A DNA stretch of 64,000 nucleotides from Clostridiales bacterium (GTDB lineage: Bacteria; Bacillota; Clostridia; Lachnospirales; Lachnospiraceae): assembly GCA_021199255.1 (NCBI GenBank), contig JAJQIK010000045.1:62001-126000 (forward strand), in the 5' to 3' direction. The notes below the pieces were generated by a model, which saw nothing but the letters and a program-made list of their open reading frames with translations, made no database searches and was not told the DNA's origin. Position numbers and translations under genes: made by a program. Positions 55,572 through 63,543 of the stretch are shown here, piece by piece; the stretch's first letter is position 1; every line of letters starts with the position of its first letter.

Positions 55572-55652
55572 GACACCGTCCACGAGATGGCGCGCGATGA
55601 GGCCAGACACGGCAGAGCTTTTGAGGGATTACTCAAGAGATATTTCGGTTAA
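55572..55652 (+). repeat. Right attachment repeat (attR candidate) with displaced rubrerythrin 3' end
   Basis: It codes [26 protein letters not shown] and a TAA stop, the same 26 residues as the end of the live gene with one change (Glu for Ala). It has no start or upstream coding region. The intact terminator at 55686 follows, so this is probably the original host 3' end pushed away by the insertion. The stretch 55653-55912 has that terminator and no recognisable gene. Confidence 0.82.
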
Positions 55653-55685
55653 TGAAAATGATTGAAAAATAAGATTTTGCAGTAA

Positions 55686-55727
55686 AGTAAGGTGTGTGAG
55701 TTTATTTTTGCACACCTTACTTTTTTG
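55686..55727 (+). terminator. Original rubrerythrin terminator
   Basis: AGTAAGGTGTG / CACACCTTACT perfect stem followed by a six-T run. Confidence 0.88.
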
Positions 55728-55912
55728 CTTTATTTTGGCGGTAAAACGAATAAAATATTAACCAAAACTTGCTAAAACGGCAATTTTTGATTAAAATATT
55801 ATCTAAGAATCGCTTCGGTTTATTAAAATCTCCAGGGGATGTAAATAAGAAAATTGCGATGAGAATGCTCTGGAATGTAAAAAAACCGGAAATGTAAGGG
55901 AGGAGGGTAACT

Positions 55913-56686
55913 ATGATTGACAGTTTATTTAATGAATTAGCAAATTTAACGCAAGTAGAGGCCATTGCACTGGGCGGCTCAAGAGCAGGCGAAGTATTTG
56001 ATGATAAATCAGATTATGATGTTTATTTATATTGTACAGGAGAAGTAACCAAAGATGAGAAGCAGCCTATTCTGGAAAAATATTGTAGTTACATGGAATT
56101 ATCAAATCATTTTTGGGAATTAGAAGATAATTGCAAATTAAAGAATGGCATAGATATTGATATTTTATATCGAAATTTAGATGATTTTATATTAGATGTA
56201 GCAACGGTGGTAGAGCAACATATAGCGCATAACGGATATACAACATGCATGTGGCATAATTTGCTTACCTGTAAAGTGGTTTGTGATAAAAGCGGCAGGT
56301 TGACGGAAACCAAAAAGAGATTTGATGTACCTTATCCGCAGGAACTAAAGAGAAATATTATTGACAAGAATTGTAAATTACTTTATGCCTATATGCCAGC
56401 GTATTTAGAACAAATAAAAAAAGCAGTAAAAAGAAAAGATATTATAAGCATCAATCACAGAATGTCTGCATTCATGGAATCCTATTTTGATGTAATTTTT
56501 GCGTTAAATGAGCAAACTCATCCGGGAGAAAAAAGATTAGTTGCTCTTGCTAAGGCAAGATGCGCTTGTTTACCTGAAGATTTTGAAGAAAATATCAATA
56601 TGCTGTATAGTAATCTCTTTGTAGATTCAGAAAAAGCAGTGGAGGTATTGGAAGATATGATTCATAAGTTAAAAACAATTTTATAA
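55913..56686 (+). CDS. Nucleotidyltransferase-fold protein
   Basis: 257 residues, GGGAGGAGGGTAACT upstream. The polymerase-beta-type nucleotidyltransferase motif is complete: LGGSRAGEVFDDKSDYDVYLY (GS, then D-x-D) and a third acid in NGIDIDILY. The C-terminal part is helical (DUF4037-like). Such proteins transfer nucleotides to small molecules, antibiotics or proteins. It is not close to known aminoglycoside enzymes by eye. It lies outside the integrated element. Confidence 0.8.
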   Translation: MIDSLFNELANLTQVEAIALGGSRAGEVFDDKSDYDVYLYCTGEVTKDEKQPILEKYCSYMELSNHFWELEDNCKLKNGIDIDILYRNLDDFILDVATVVEQHIAHNGYTTCMWHNLLTCKVVCDKSGRLTETKKRFDVPYPQELKRNIIDKNCKLLYAYMPAYLEQIKKAVKRKDIISINHRMSAFMESYFDVIFALNEQTHPGEKRLVALAKARCACLPEDFEENINMLYSNLFVDSEKAVEVLEDMIHKLKTIL

Positions 56687-56742
56687 AACTTATACTTGCT
56701 ATGCAGTAAGCAGGGAATTTTGCCATCTATTTTTCATTTTAA

Positions 56743-56876
56743 TCCCCATTCCGGAGCGTTAGCGACAGGAAGAAGAGAAATCCGCGAAAGTGGTTCCCTT
56801 CTGCCATCAGACAAATTTGTGACGCTCCGGCACAAATTTGAGTGTGAAAAATCAGCATATCAATGTGATTTTTCAT
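56743..56876 (-). repeat. Dispersed structured repeat, copy 2 (inverted)
   Basis: Read on the minus strand it aligns with 41180-41340: the opening hairpin GAAAAATCA/TGATTTTTC is kept. The second hairpin is CAAATTTGTG/CACAAATTTG (56812-56821, 56831-56840) and its loop CCGGAGCG (plus-strand 56823-56830) pairs with CGCTCCGG (plus-strand 56751-56758). The first bases overlap the stop codon of the leftward oxidoreductase gene, so the repeat lies immediately in its 3' untranslated region. Confidence 0.75.
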
Positions 56877-57847
56877 GCTATCTCACCGGGATACCGTACT
56901 CCCCACTGTTTACGCAGTCTATCCATAATCTCCATCACTTCTACGGAGGTCTGAAGCGGCATAGACAGACTTTCGCCTGCGCCCTTCCTGATCTGCTCGA
57001 TACATTCCCTGATTTCATATTCATAACCGCTAATCTGTTTCGGCACCTGATATTCTTTCACCAGCTGATCATCGGTATTATAGATTCTGACAGATTGGGG
57101 ATTGTTAATATTTTCTACGATTAAATACCCCTTTTCGCCATAGACAATTCCTTTTCTGTCGGAACGTCCATAAATGCCTGCAGTAAGGGATGCCATCTTG
57201 CCGTCCCGATAGGATAAGGTAATCGTCTCCAGCCCATCAACCCCGGTCTGCGTCTTTATCACAGAGGAGTCTATCCGGGCAATCTTATTGCCAAAATGCA
57301 TCAGCGCAAAATTTAACGCATATACGCCTACGTCCAATAAGGCGCCGCCTGCCAGTTCCGGGCGGATAATTCTTTCTTTGTCGTCAATATCATAAGAAAG
57401 ATTGGCTGTCAGCATGGATACCTGCCCCAAAATTCCGCTGGCAATCGCCTCGTCAATAATCTGTCTGGAGGGCATGTATCTGGTCCAGATCGCCTCCGCT
57501 ACATATACGCCTTTATTCCGCGCCAGCTCCGCAATCTCTTTTGCCTGAGTGCTGTTCATGGTAAAAGCCTTCTCACAAAGCACCGGCTTCCCGTGCGAGA
57601 TACACAATTTCATATGTTCATAATGGTGGGAATGGGGCGTGGCGATATAGACGAGCTCTACCTGTCCGTCGCTCAACATTTCTTCATAAGAACCATAAGC
57701 TCTTGTAAAACCATATTTCCGGCAAAAATCCTCCGCACGGCTCTTCTCTCTGGAGGCCACCGCGTAACATTCCACCTCCGGCATCCGCCCCATCGTCTCC
57801 GCCAGTTTCCCGGCAATATTTCCCGCTCCCAATATTCCGATTTTCAT
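56873..57847 (-). CDS. Gfo/Idh/MocA-family NAD(P)-dependent oxidoreductase
   Basis: 324 residues from ATG 57847 (AAGGAGAGACGGGT upstream). Rossmann motif GILGAGNIAGKLAETM, then the family's AVASREKSRA, YIATPHSHHYEHMKLCISHGKPVLCEKAF (EKP-type motif with the catalytic Lys) and an alpha/beta C-terminal domain with GGALLDVGVYALNF. These oxidise or reduce sugars or diols, often trans-1,2-dihydrobenzene-diol-like or inositol-like substrates; the substrate is not identifiable. Its stop codon falls at the edge of the structured repeat. Confidence 0.92.
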   Translation of the reverse strand: MKIGILGAGNIAGKLAETMGRMPEVECYAVASREKSRAEDFCRKYGFTRAYGSYEEMLSDGQVELVYIATPHSHHYEHMKLCISHGKPVLCEKAFTMNSTQAKEIAELARNKGVYVAEAIWTRYMPSRQIIDEAIASGILGQVSMLTANLSYDIDDKERIIRPELAGGALLDVGVYALNFALMHFGNKIARIDSSVIKTQTGVDGLETITLSYRDGKMASLTAGIYGRSDRKGIVYGEKGYLIVENINNPQSVRIYNTDDQLVKEYQVPKQISGYEYEIRECIEQIRKGAGESLSMPLQTSVEVMEIMDRLRKQWGVRYPGEIA

Positions 57848-58202
57848 ACCCGTCTCTCCTTGTCTCCATATTTCACAATATAAAGCAATCCTTCCCTGCC
57901 AGAAAACCGTTATTGTCCGTTCTTTGGCGCTTGGGACTTTTCGTATGCAAATTGTATCATAGCTCCCTGGCAAAGAAAAGCGCCTCTTTATTTTTTCTTT
58001 ATAATTACTTTATTTTTCTGTAATTGACTGCTTGTTATAGATGTTGTATAACAATAATATCAACAAACAAGAACTACCGGTACCGAATCAGATAACAGAT
58101 TTCGGTCATACTGATAGCAGATTGAAACACAATGTTTCAATCACAGCTTTGCCCGATGAGGCATGGCTGCATACACTAAATTATAAAGAAGGAGTGATTG
58201 AT

Positions 58203-58655
58203 ATGTTAAGACCAGCATTATTTAACAACAGAAGCTACAAACCTGCGTTTTTCGAGGACTCTTTTGACAGAATGTTTGACGACGCTTTCAAAAATTTCTG
58301 GGGCGGCAACGAGCTTGCAAGCTTTGACGCTTTCAGGACAGACGTAATCGACCAGGGCGACAATTATCTTTTGCAGGCGGAGCTGCCCGGATTCGACAAG
58401 TCCGATATCAATATCGACCTGAAAGATAATCTTCTGACTATTTCCGCAGCCCATAAGGAGGAAAAGGATGAAGAGGATAAAAATCAGTATATCCGTAAGG
58501 AACGTTACTACAGCTCTTATTCCAGAAGCTTCCGCGTGGACGGCATAGCGCCGGATGATATTGACGCTTCCTATAACAACGGTATTCTGGAAGTAAAATT
58601 TCCCAAGAAGGAGGTTGCCGCTAAAGAGGAAGTAAAGAAAATTGAAGTAAAATAA
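58203..58655 (+). CDS. Small heat-shock protein Hsp20
   Basis: 150 residues from ATG 58203 with AAAGAAGGAGTGATTGAT upstream; the frame is open further 5' to 58041 but that part has no ribosome binding site. The alpha-crystallin domain spans about 40-140: FRTDVIDQGDNYLLQAELPGF, LKDNLLTISAAHKEE, YSRSFRVDGI, YNNGILEVKFPKKE. It is an ATP-independent holdase. Terminator at 58690. Confidence 0.95.
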   Translation: MLRPALFNNRSYKPAFFEDSFDRMFDDAFKNFWGGNELASFDAFRTDVIDQGDNYLLQAELPGFDKSDINIDLKDNLLTISAAHKEEKDEEDKNQYIRKERYYSSYSRSFRVDGIAPDDIDASYNNGILEVKFPKKEVAAKEEVKKIEVK

Positions 58656-58689
58656 TCGGTTCCTTAGTTTTCACAAGCTCTTAAATAGC

Positions 58690-58726
58690 AGCCGGGCATG
58701 GGTATCCTATCCAGCCCGGCTATTAT
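58690..58726 (+). terminator. Intrinsic terminator after hsp20
   Basis: AGCCGGGC / GCCCGGCT stem with T-rich TATTATTTTC following. Confidence 0.8.
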
Positions 58727-58832
58727 TTTCTTTTGGTCTTGCAATGAATATGGTATAATCAGGGCAGATGGCTTGCATAATTTTTGTAATGAGATTGGCT
58801 GTCATGACTTATGATTATAGGGGATAATTGTT

Positions 58833-59873
58833 ATGGACAGAATAAAAGCGCTGGATATGTTAAAAGGAATTAGCATTATTATGGTTGTTCTTACGCATTT
58901 TTCGTGGTCAGACCAGGAACGTCTTGTTGGCTTGTTTCCGTTTTGGATAGCTATGGCAGTTCCGATTTTTATGATGGTATCTGGTTATACCTTTGCAATG
59001 TCGTTCGAAAGACACGGTGTGTCGCAGATAGAAGACGCGTATAATTTTATTTTTATAGTAAAGAAAATTTTGCGTTATACATTACCGTTTGCTGTTGTCT
59101 ATTTAATTGAAATAATATATGAAAATATACACCAAAGTATTTCCTTTGGAGAGGCTTGCAGATTATTTTTAGTTGGTGGAAACGGACCTGGCAGCTATTA
59201 TTATCCGTGTATGATACAGTTGATTTTTCTGATGCCTTTAATTTATTTTCCAATTAAGAAAAATCCGCGCAGAGGAATCCGGATAGCCTTTTTGGTAAAT
59301 GCCGTATATGAAGTCTTGCAAAACGCATATGAGCTTAATGAGACGTGTTATAGATTATTGGTATTTCGTTATATTTTTGCGTTGGCATGCGGCTGCTATT
59401 TTTATTTTATGAAGGATACCATATACCTGAATTGGAAAACCAGACAATATAAGCTTCCTTTGTTTGGGGGGGGTATTTTAGGCATTATCTTTATTGTAAT
59501 GTATAATTATTTGGGATTTAATCCCCCTATATTGAAGTATTGGATTGGGACTTCGTTTATAACTATTTTGTATATTTTTCCTGTTTTTATATTGCTATTT
59601 AAAATCTTGTCAGAAAAGAGTATTTGGATTTTAGAATTGATTGGAAAAAATTCGTATGAAATATTTTTGGTGCAAAAGATTTTTCCCCGTGGATATCTCT
59701 ATCAAAATGTTTCTTCGCGCGTTTTGCAGCTATTTGTGTACTTATGTTTCTGTATAACAGCTGGAGTTATCATGGGTCGGGTTATGCAACCGGGAATTAG
59801 AACGCTTATTTCGAAAATAGAAGTATTGCTTCATAAAGAAAGTATAGCTATTGAATATAAGAAAGTATCTTAA
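58833..59873 (+). CDS. Acyltransferase 3 family membrane protein
   Basis: 346 residues with about ten membrane segments. The N-terminus has the family pattern RIKALDMLKGISIIMVVLTHFSW, with the catalytic His in LTHF, and SYEIFLVQKIF near the end. It transfers acyl groups to sugars or lipids at the membrane. The substrate is unknown. The DNA is clearly more AT-rich than the following genes, possibly a later arrival. The start follows GGGGATAATTGTT. Confidence 0.88.
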   Translation: MDRIKALDMLKGISIIMVVLTHFSWSDQERLVGLFPFWIAMAVPIFMMVSGYTFAMSFERHGVSQIEDAYNFIFIVKKILRYTLPFAVVYLIEIIYENIHQSISFGEACRLFLVGGNGPGSYYYPCMIQLIFLMPLIYFPIKKNPRRGIRIAFLVNAVYEVLQNAYELNETCYRLLVFRYIFALACGCYFYFMKDTIYLNWKTRQYKLPLFGGGILGIIFIVMYNYLGFNPPILKYWIGTSFITILYIFPVFILLFKILSEKSIWILELIGKNSYEIFLVQKIFPRGYLYQNVSSRVLQLFVYLCFCITAGVIMGRVMQPGIRTLISKIEVLLHKESIAIEYKKVS

Positions 59874-59916
59874 AAGTATCAGCAGGACTAAAGGTGGCGG
59901 AAGTGAAGGAAGGGCT

Positions 59917-60663
59917 ATGAAGTCGCGGGTTTTATATGAGGATAACAATATCATAGTAGTTCATAAGCCTGCCGGCATCGCAACTCAGACGGCTCGTGTG
60001 GGTCAGCGCGATATGGTCAGCGAGGTGACCCGGTATCTGGCCTGCGGACGTCGGGAAGCGGAATCGCGGCAGACACGGCAGAAGGAGCCGGAAATACCCT
60101 ACGTGGGTTTGATTCATCGGCTGGACCAGCCGGTAGAGGGGATTTTGGTGTTTGCCAGAGATAAGCGGTCGGCGGCGGAATTAAGTAAGCAGATCGCCGA
60201 TGGCCGTATGGAGAAATACTATTATGGGGCGGTTTGTGGGCAGACGTTCCCGGATCGGGGAGAACTTGTGGATTATCTGGTCAGAGATGGAAAGTCTAAT
60301 ACCTCCCGTATTGTGCCGAAGGAAATCAAGGGCGCTAAAATAGCCAGGCTCGATTATCAAATGGTAAACCGGAAGTCTATAGGGCTGCCGAATGGGGAAA
60401 CGGCGCAGATTGCGCTTGCCAGAATACATCTGCGAACCGGGCGGCACCATCAGATTCGCGTGCAGATGAGCCATAGCGGGCTGAGCCTGCTTGGGGATTA
60501 TAAATATGGAGATGCGCTTACGGCGGGAATCTCGGAGCAGATGCAGATCAGGGAGATTGCGCTGTGCGCCTGTCAGTTGGGTTTTGAGCACCCCAGAACC
60601 GGCGAAAAGATGCAGTTTCAGATTACGCCGGAGGGCAGGATTTTTCGGCTGCTGATGGAATAG
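59917..60663 (+). CDS. RluA-family RNA pseudouridine synthase
   Basis: 248 residues from ATG 59917 (GGAAGGGCT upstream). The family motifs are LYEDNNIIVVHKPAGI, the catalytic Asp in HRLDQPVEGILVFAR, and LRTGRHHQIRVQMSH. It isomerises uridine in rRNA or tRNA; the target cannot be assigned. No S4 domain. An upstream in-frame start at 59851 overlaps the acyltransferase end but lacks a ribosome binding site. Confidence 0.92.
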   Translation: MKSRVLYEDNNIIVVHKPAGIATQTARVGQRDMVSEVTRYLACGRREAESRQTRQKEPEIPYVGLIHRLDQPVEGILVFARDKRSAAELSKQIADGRMEKYYYGAVCGQTFPDRGELVDYLVRDGKSNTSRIVPKEIKGAKIARLDYQMVNRKSIGLPNGETAQIALARIHLRTGRHHQIRVQMSHSGLSLLGDYKYGDALTAGISEQMQIREIALCACQLGFEHPRTGEKMQFQITPEGRIFRLLME

Positions 60664-60783
60664 GAATTGAAAAATCAAACATAATAGCATTAGATGATGA
60701 TACGGTGTAAGAAGCAGAAGGTACTCCTTTCTGTTTCTTTTTTTGTGGAACAAACGCAATGGATTGTGGGGAGAGGGATACAA

Positions 60784-61872
60784 ATGTCAGAATGGAAGCT
60801 AGGCGACTCGATAGAGGTAATCAGGAGCAGCAGGGTGATTAAGGGGTGTATTTCATCGGTTGCGGTTTATTTTTTTTTCCGCTATTTGTTTTCCCTGATC
60901 GCGCCCTTTGCGCTGGCGTTTTTACTGATTACGCTGTGCTATCCCCTGTTGGGCAGAATCCAGAGTAAAATCCCGGTCAAAAAGAAGTTTTTGGCGGTGG
61001 GAATTATTGTGCCTCTTTTGCTATTCGTGATAGGGGCGTTATGGCTGGCTATGGTCTGGTGCGCCGGACGGCTGGACGATCTGCCGGGTTTTTGTACCAG
61101 GGTGGGAGAACAGATGGAATCGCTCTTTCATCAGAGCTGCTGCAGGCTGGACGGCAGATTCGGCTGGGACGGTCAGGAAATAGAGCATTATGTCATAGAA
61201 CAGATGACCGTTATTATGGAAAATGTCCAGATACAGGTTGTCCCTCAGCTTCTGTCCTCTTCCTATAGCTGTTTTAAGGGAATCTTTTCCGCCATAGGTT
61301 TTCTGGCAATTACCTGTATCGCCGCCTTTTTGCTGGAAAAGGACTATACGGCGGCGGTAGAATGGCTGAAGTCTTCAGGGGAGCTGCGGTTTATCTGGGC
61401 GGTAATCCAGGGCGTTCTGTCTTATATTATCACCTTTCTCAAAGCCCAGGGGGTCATTCTCTGCGTGATCAGCCTTTCCTGCGGCGCAGTCCTGTATTTT
61501 GCGGGAATTGAAAATGGTATTTTGTTGGGGGTGCTGGCAGGCGTGCTGGATATGCTGCCGTTTATTGGAACCGGAATGGTACTGGTTCCCTTATCGGTTT
61601 GGCAGTTGTTAAACGGGCGGTATGTGCAGACGACGGTGTGCATCATTCTGTATGGGGCGTGTATTTTGGCCAGGGAGCTGTTGGAGCCCAGGCTGATCGG
61701 CAAGAGGATGGGCATAGCGCCGGTGATGATGCTGTTTGCCGTCTATGCGGGCGTTAAGCTGTTCGGGGTAAGCGGAATCCTGAAGGGGCCGCTGGCGCTG
61801 ATCGTAATTTATGAAATTATGAAAAACGGGTTTGACGGGAAAGAGCAGCCCGTATATGATAAAGGAGAATGA
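60784..61872 (+). CDS. AI-2E/YtvI-type permease-like membrane protein
   Basis: 362 residues from ATG 60784 (GGGGAGAGGGAT upstream). About seven membrane segments; the C-terminal half has the AI-2E-transporter-family pattern GVLAGVLDMLPFIGTGMVLVP and LEPRLIGKRMGIAPVMMLFAVYAGVKLFG. In Firmicutes the closest architecture is the sporulation integral membrane protein YtvI. Function unproven. It overlaps the next gene by a few codons. Confidence 0.85.
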   Translation: MSEWKLGDSIEVIRSSRVIKGCISSVAVYFFFRYLFSLIAPFALAFLLITLCYPLLGRIQSKIPVKKKFLAVGIIVPLLLFVIGALWLAMVWCAGRLDDLPGFCTRVGEQMESLFHQSCCRLDGRFGWDGQEIEHYVIEQMTVIMENVQIQVVPQLLSSSYSCFKGIFSAIGFLAITCIAAFLLEKDYTAAVEWLKSSGELRFIWAVIQGVLSYIITFLKAQGVILCVISLSCGAVLYFAGIENGILLGVLAGVLDMLPFIGTGMVLVPLSVWQLLNGRYVQTTVCIILYGACILARELLEPRLIGKRMGIAPVMMLFAVYAGVKLFGVSGILKGPLALIVIYEIMKNGFDGKEQPVYDKGE

Positions 61873-63520
61873 AATTTTAAATGATATCATAACAGAAGCG
61901 GCAGAGGATATGTTTCGTGTAGGGAAAGACAGAGAAACGCAATTCAATAACGGGACGGAGTTATGGAAAAAAGCCGGACGGGGCATTATGGCGGCATATT
62001 TTATTGTGATTACGGTAGTCTACCCTTTTTACGCGCCGGGAGGGTACTTGCGGATTGGAGAGGTTAAGTATCTTTTTTTCCGCAATGTCACGTTGGTTAC
62101 CATAGCCGCCGCGTTTCCGGTGGTCGTCCTGCTGTTTCTGAAAGGCCGGGGGGCGGAAGGGCTTGCGGAACAGTATCGGCGTATGTCAGTGACGGACTGG
62201 TTTGCCTATGGCTATTTGCTTGCGGTTATGCTGTCCTATCTGTGTTCGGCTTATAAGGCGGATGCGCTGTGGGGAGTGGACGGCTGGTATATGGGAGTTA
62301 TTTCCCAGATGCTGTTTATTTTGTTGTACTTTCTGTTTTCCCGATTTTTTCTGTGCAGCCGCAGATGGCTGGCTATATGGCTGGGAGCCGCGGCGGTAGT
62401 ATTTCTGCTGGGGATTTTGAATCGGTACTCGGTGTATCCTATTGTGATGGAGGGGCAGACGGAGACGTTTCTCTCAACCCTTGGCAATATCAACTGGTAC
62501 AGCGGCTACTGGGCGGTTGCGGCGTCTGCGGGTATGACGCTGTACTGGTGCGGCGAAGCCGGGATTGGCCGTGCCGCGGCGGGTATTTTCAGTGGGATTG
62601 CGATTCTGGCGGGCATTACGCAGGGAAGCAGCAGCGCCTATCTGGTTTATATGATGATTTTTGCGGTGCTGTTGATTCTTTCCTTATCCAGCAGCCGGAG
62701 GCTATATCGATTTTTGGAATTGTGCATGATATTCGCGGCTGCCTGCGGGCTGGGCAAGGTCATGGGGGCTGTTCCGGGGTTCCATTATAATTATGGAAAT
62801 AATACCTATCCCATGGGTTCCTGGATTACAGGGCTGTTTCTGGAGAAAAACGCCGCGTGGCTGTTGTTTTGCGTGGCGGTATTCTGTTATGGGCTGTTAT
62901 GGGCGGCGGAGAGATATGGCGGATTTCGAATAGAAGAGCATATTCGTCTGAAGCGAACCGCCACGGCGGCGTTGGGATTAGGGATTGTAGCTGTATCGGT
63001 GCTTCTTCTGGGCGGCAGCGGCCTGCTGCAGGGCGGGGGATTATACGGCGATGGGGGGATTATTTTCCCGGAGGACTGGGGCAATGGCAGGGGAACGGCA
63101 TGGAACTGCGGAATCGGCGCATACCGCAGTATGAATTTGCTGCAGAAGACAGTAGGCGTCGGGCCGGACTGCTTTGCCGATTATGTTTACGGGATTCCTG
63201 AACTGGCACGGCAGTTACTTAACCAGTTCGGGAACCAGAGGCTGACGAACGCCCATAACGAATGGCTTACCCTGCTGGTGAATACGGGCTGGGCGGGATT
63301 ATTCTGCTATGGAGGCCTTTTTATCACGGCGCTGTTCCGTTATGGAAAGAGGGCGAAGGAGCAGCCTTTGCTGTATGTCTGTCTGATGAGTCTGTCGGCT
63401 TATACGATACATAATATGGTCAGCTTTCAGCAGATTCTCAGCACGCCCTATTTCTTTATCATGCTGGGGCTGGGAGAAGGGCTTGCACGCGGGCTTCCTG
63501 CAAAAGAACAGGGCTGTTAA
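61856..63520 (+). CDS. O-antigen ligase/polymerase-like membrane protein
   Basis: About 554 residues taking the ATG at 61856 inside the previous gene; ATG 61910 is an alternative. At least eleven membrane segments, with an extracellular loop near residues 400-470 and the Wzy/O-antigen-ligase-type sequence LTNAHNEWLTLLVNTGWAGL (the H-x-E-x-L region). Such proteins join sugar chains to lipid or polymerise surface polysaccharides. The next gene is a paralogue in tandem. Confidence 0.82.
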   Translation: MIKENEILNDIITEAAEDMFRVGKDRETQFNNGTELWKKAGRGIMAAYFIVITVVYPFYAPGGYLRIGEVKYLFFRNVTLVTIAAAFPVVVLLFLKGRGAEGLAEQYRRMSVTDWFAYGYLLAVMLSYLCSAYKADALWGVDGWYMGVISQMLFILLYFLFSRFFLCSRRWLAIWLGAAAVVFLLGILNRYSVYPIVMEGQTETFLSTLGNINWYSGYWAVAASAGMTLYWCGEAGIGRAAAGIFSGIAILAGITQGSSSAYLVYMMIFAVLLILSLSSSRRLYRFLELCMIFAAACGLGKVMGAVPGFHYNYGNNTYPMGSWITGLFLEKNAAWLLFCVAVFCYGLLWAAERYGGFRIEEHIRLKRTATAALGLGIVAVSVLLLGGSGLLQGGGLYGDGGIIFPEDWGNGRGTAWNCGIGAYRSMNLLQKTVGVGPDCFADYVYGIPELARQLLNQFGNQRLTNAHNEWLTLLVNTGWAGLFCYGGLFITALFRYGKRAKEQPLLYVCLMSLSAYTIHNMVSFQQILSTPYFFIMLGLGEGLARGLPAKEQGC

Positions 63521-63543
63521 ACCGCCCGGAAATGAGGATTGGA

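Larger units (their letters stand above)
46789..55652. mobile_element. Integrated element of about 8.8 kb in the 3' end of the rubrerythrin gene
   Basis: It is bounded by two 81-bp repeats of the rubrerythrin 3' end (46789-46869 and 55572-55652, 66 of 81 identical) and carries a Tn916-type tyrosine integrase at the right end, a small-serine recombinase, HTH and WYL regulators, an HNH protein and several small unknown proteins. The DNA is visibly more AT-rich than its flanks. No capsid, portal, terminase, relaxase or conjugation genes are seen, so it is a cryptic or satellite-like integrative element rather than a complete prophage or ICE. Confidence 0.85.

Noticed and set aside
55755-55895. 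Possible remnant of a gene (frame coding NRFGLLKSPGDVNKK and a following WNVKKPEM)
   Set aside because: There is no start codon with a ribosome binding site, the frame is interrupted upstream, and no family is recognised; it may be old debris but cannot be supported.
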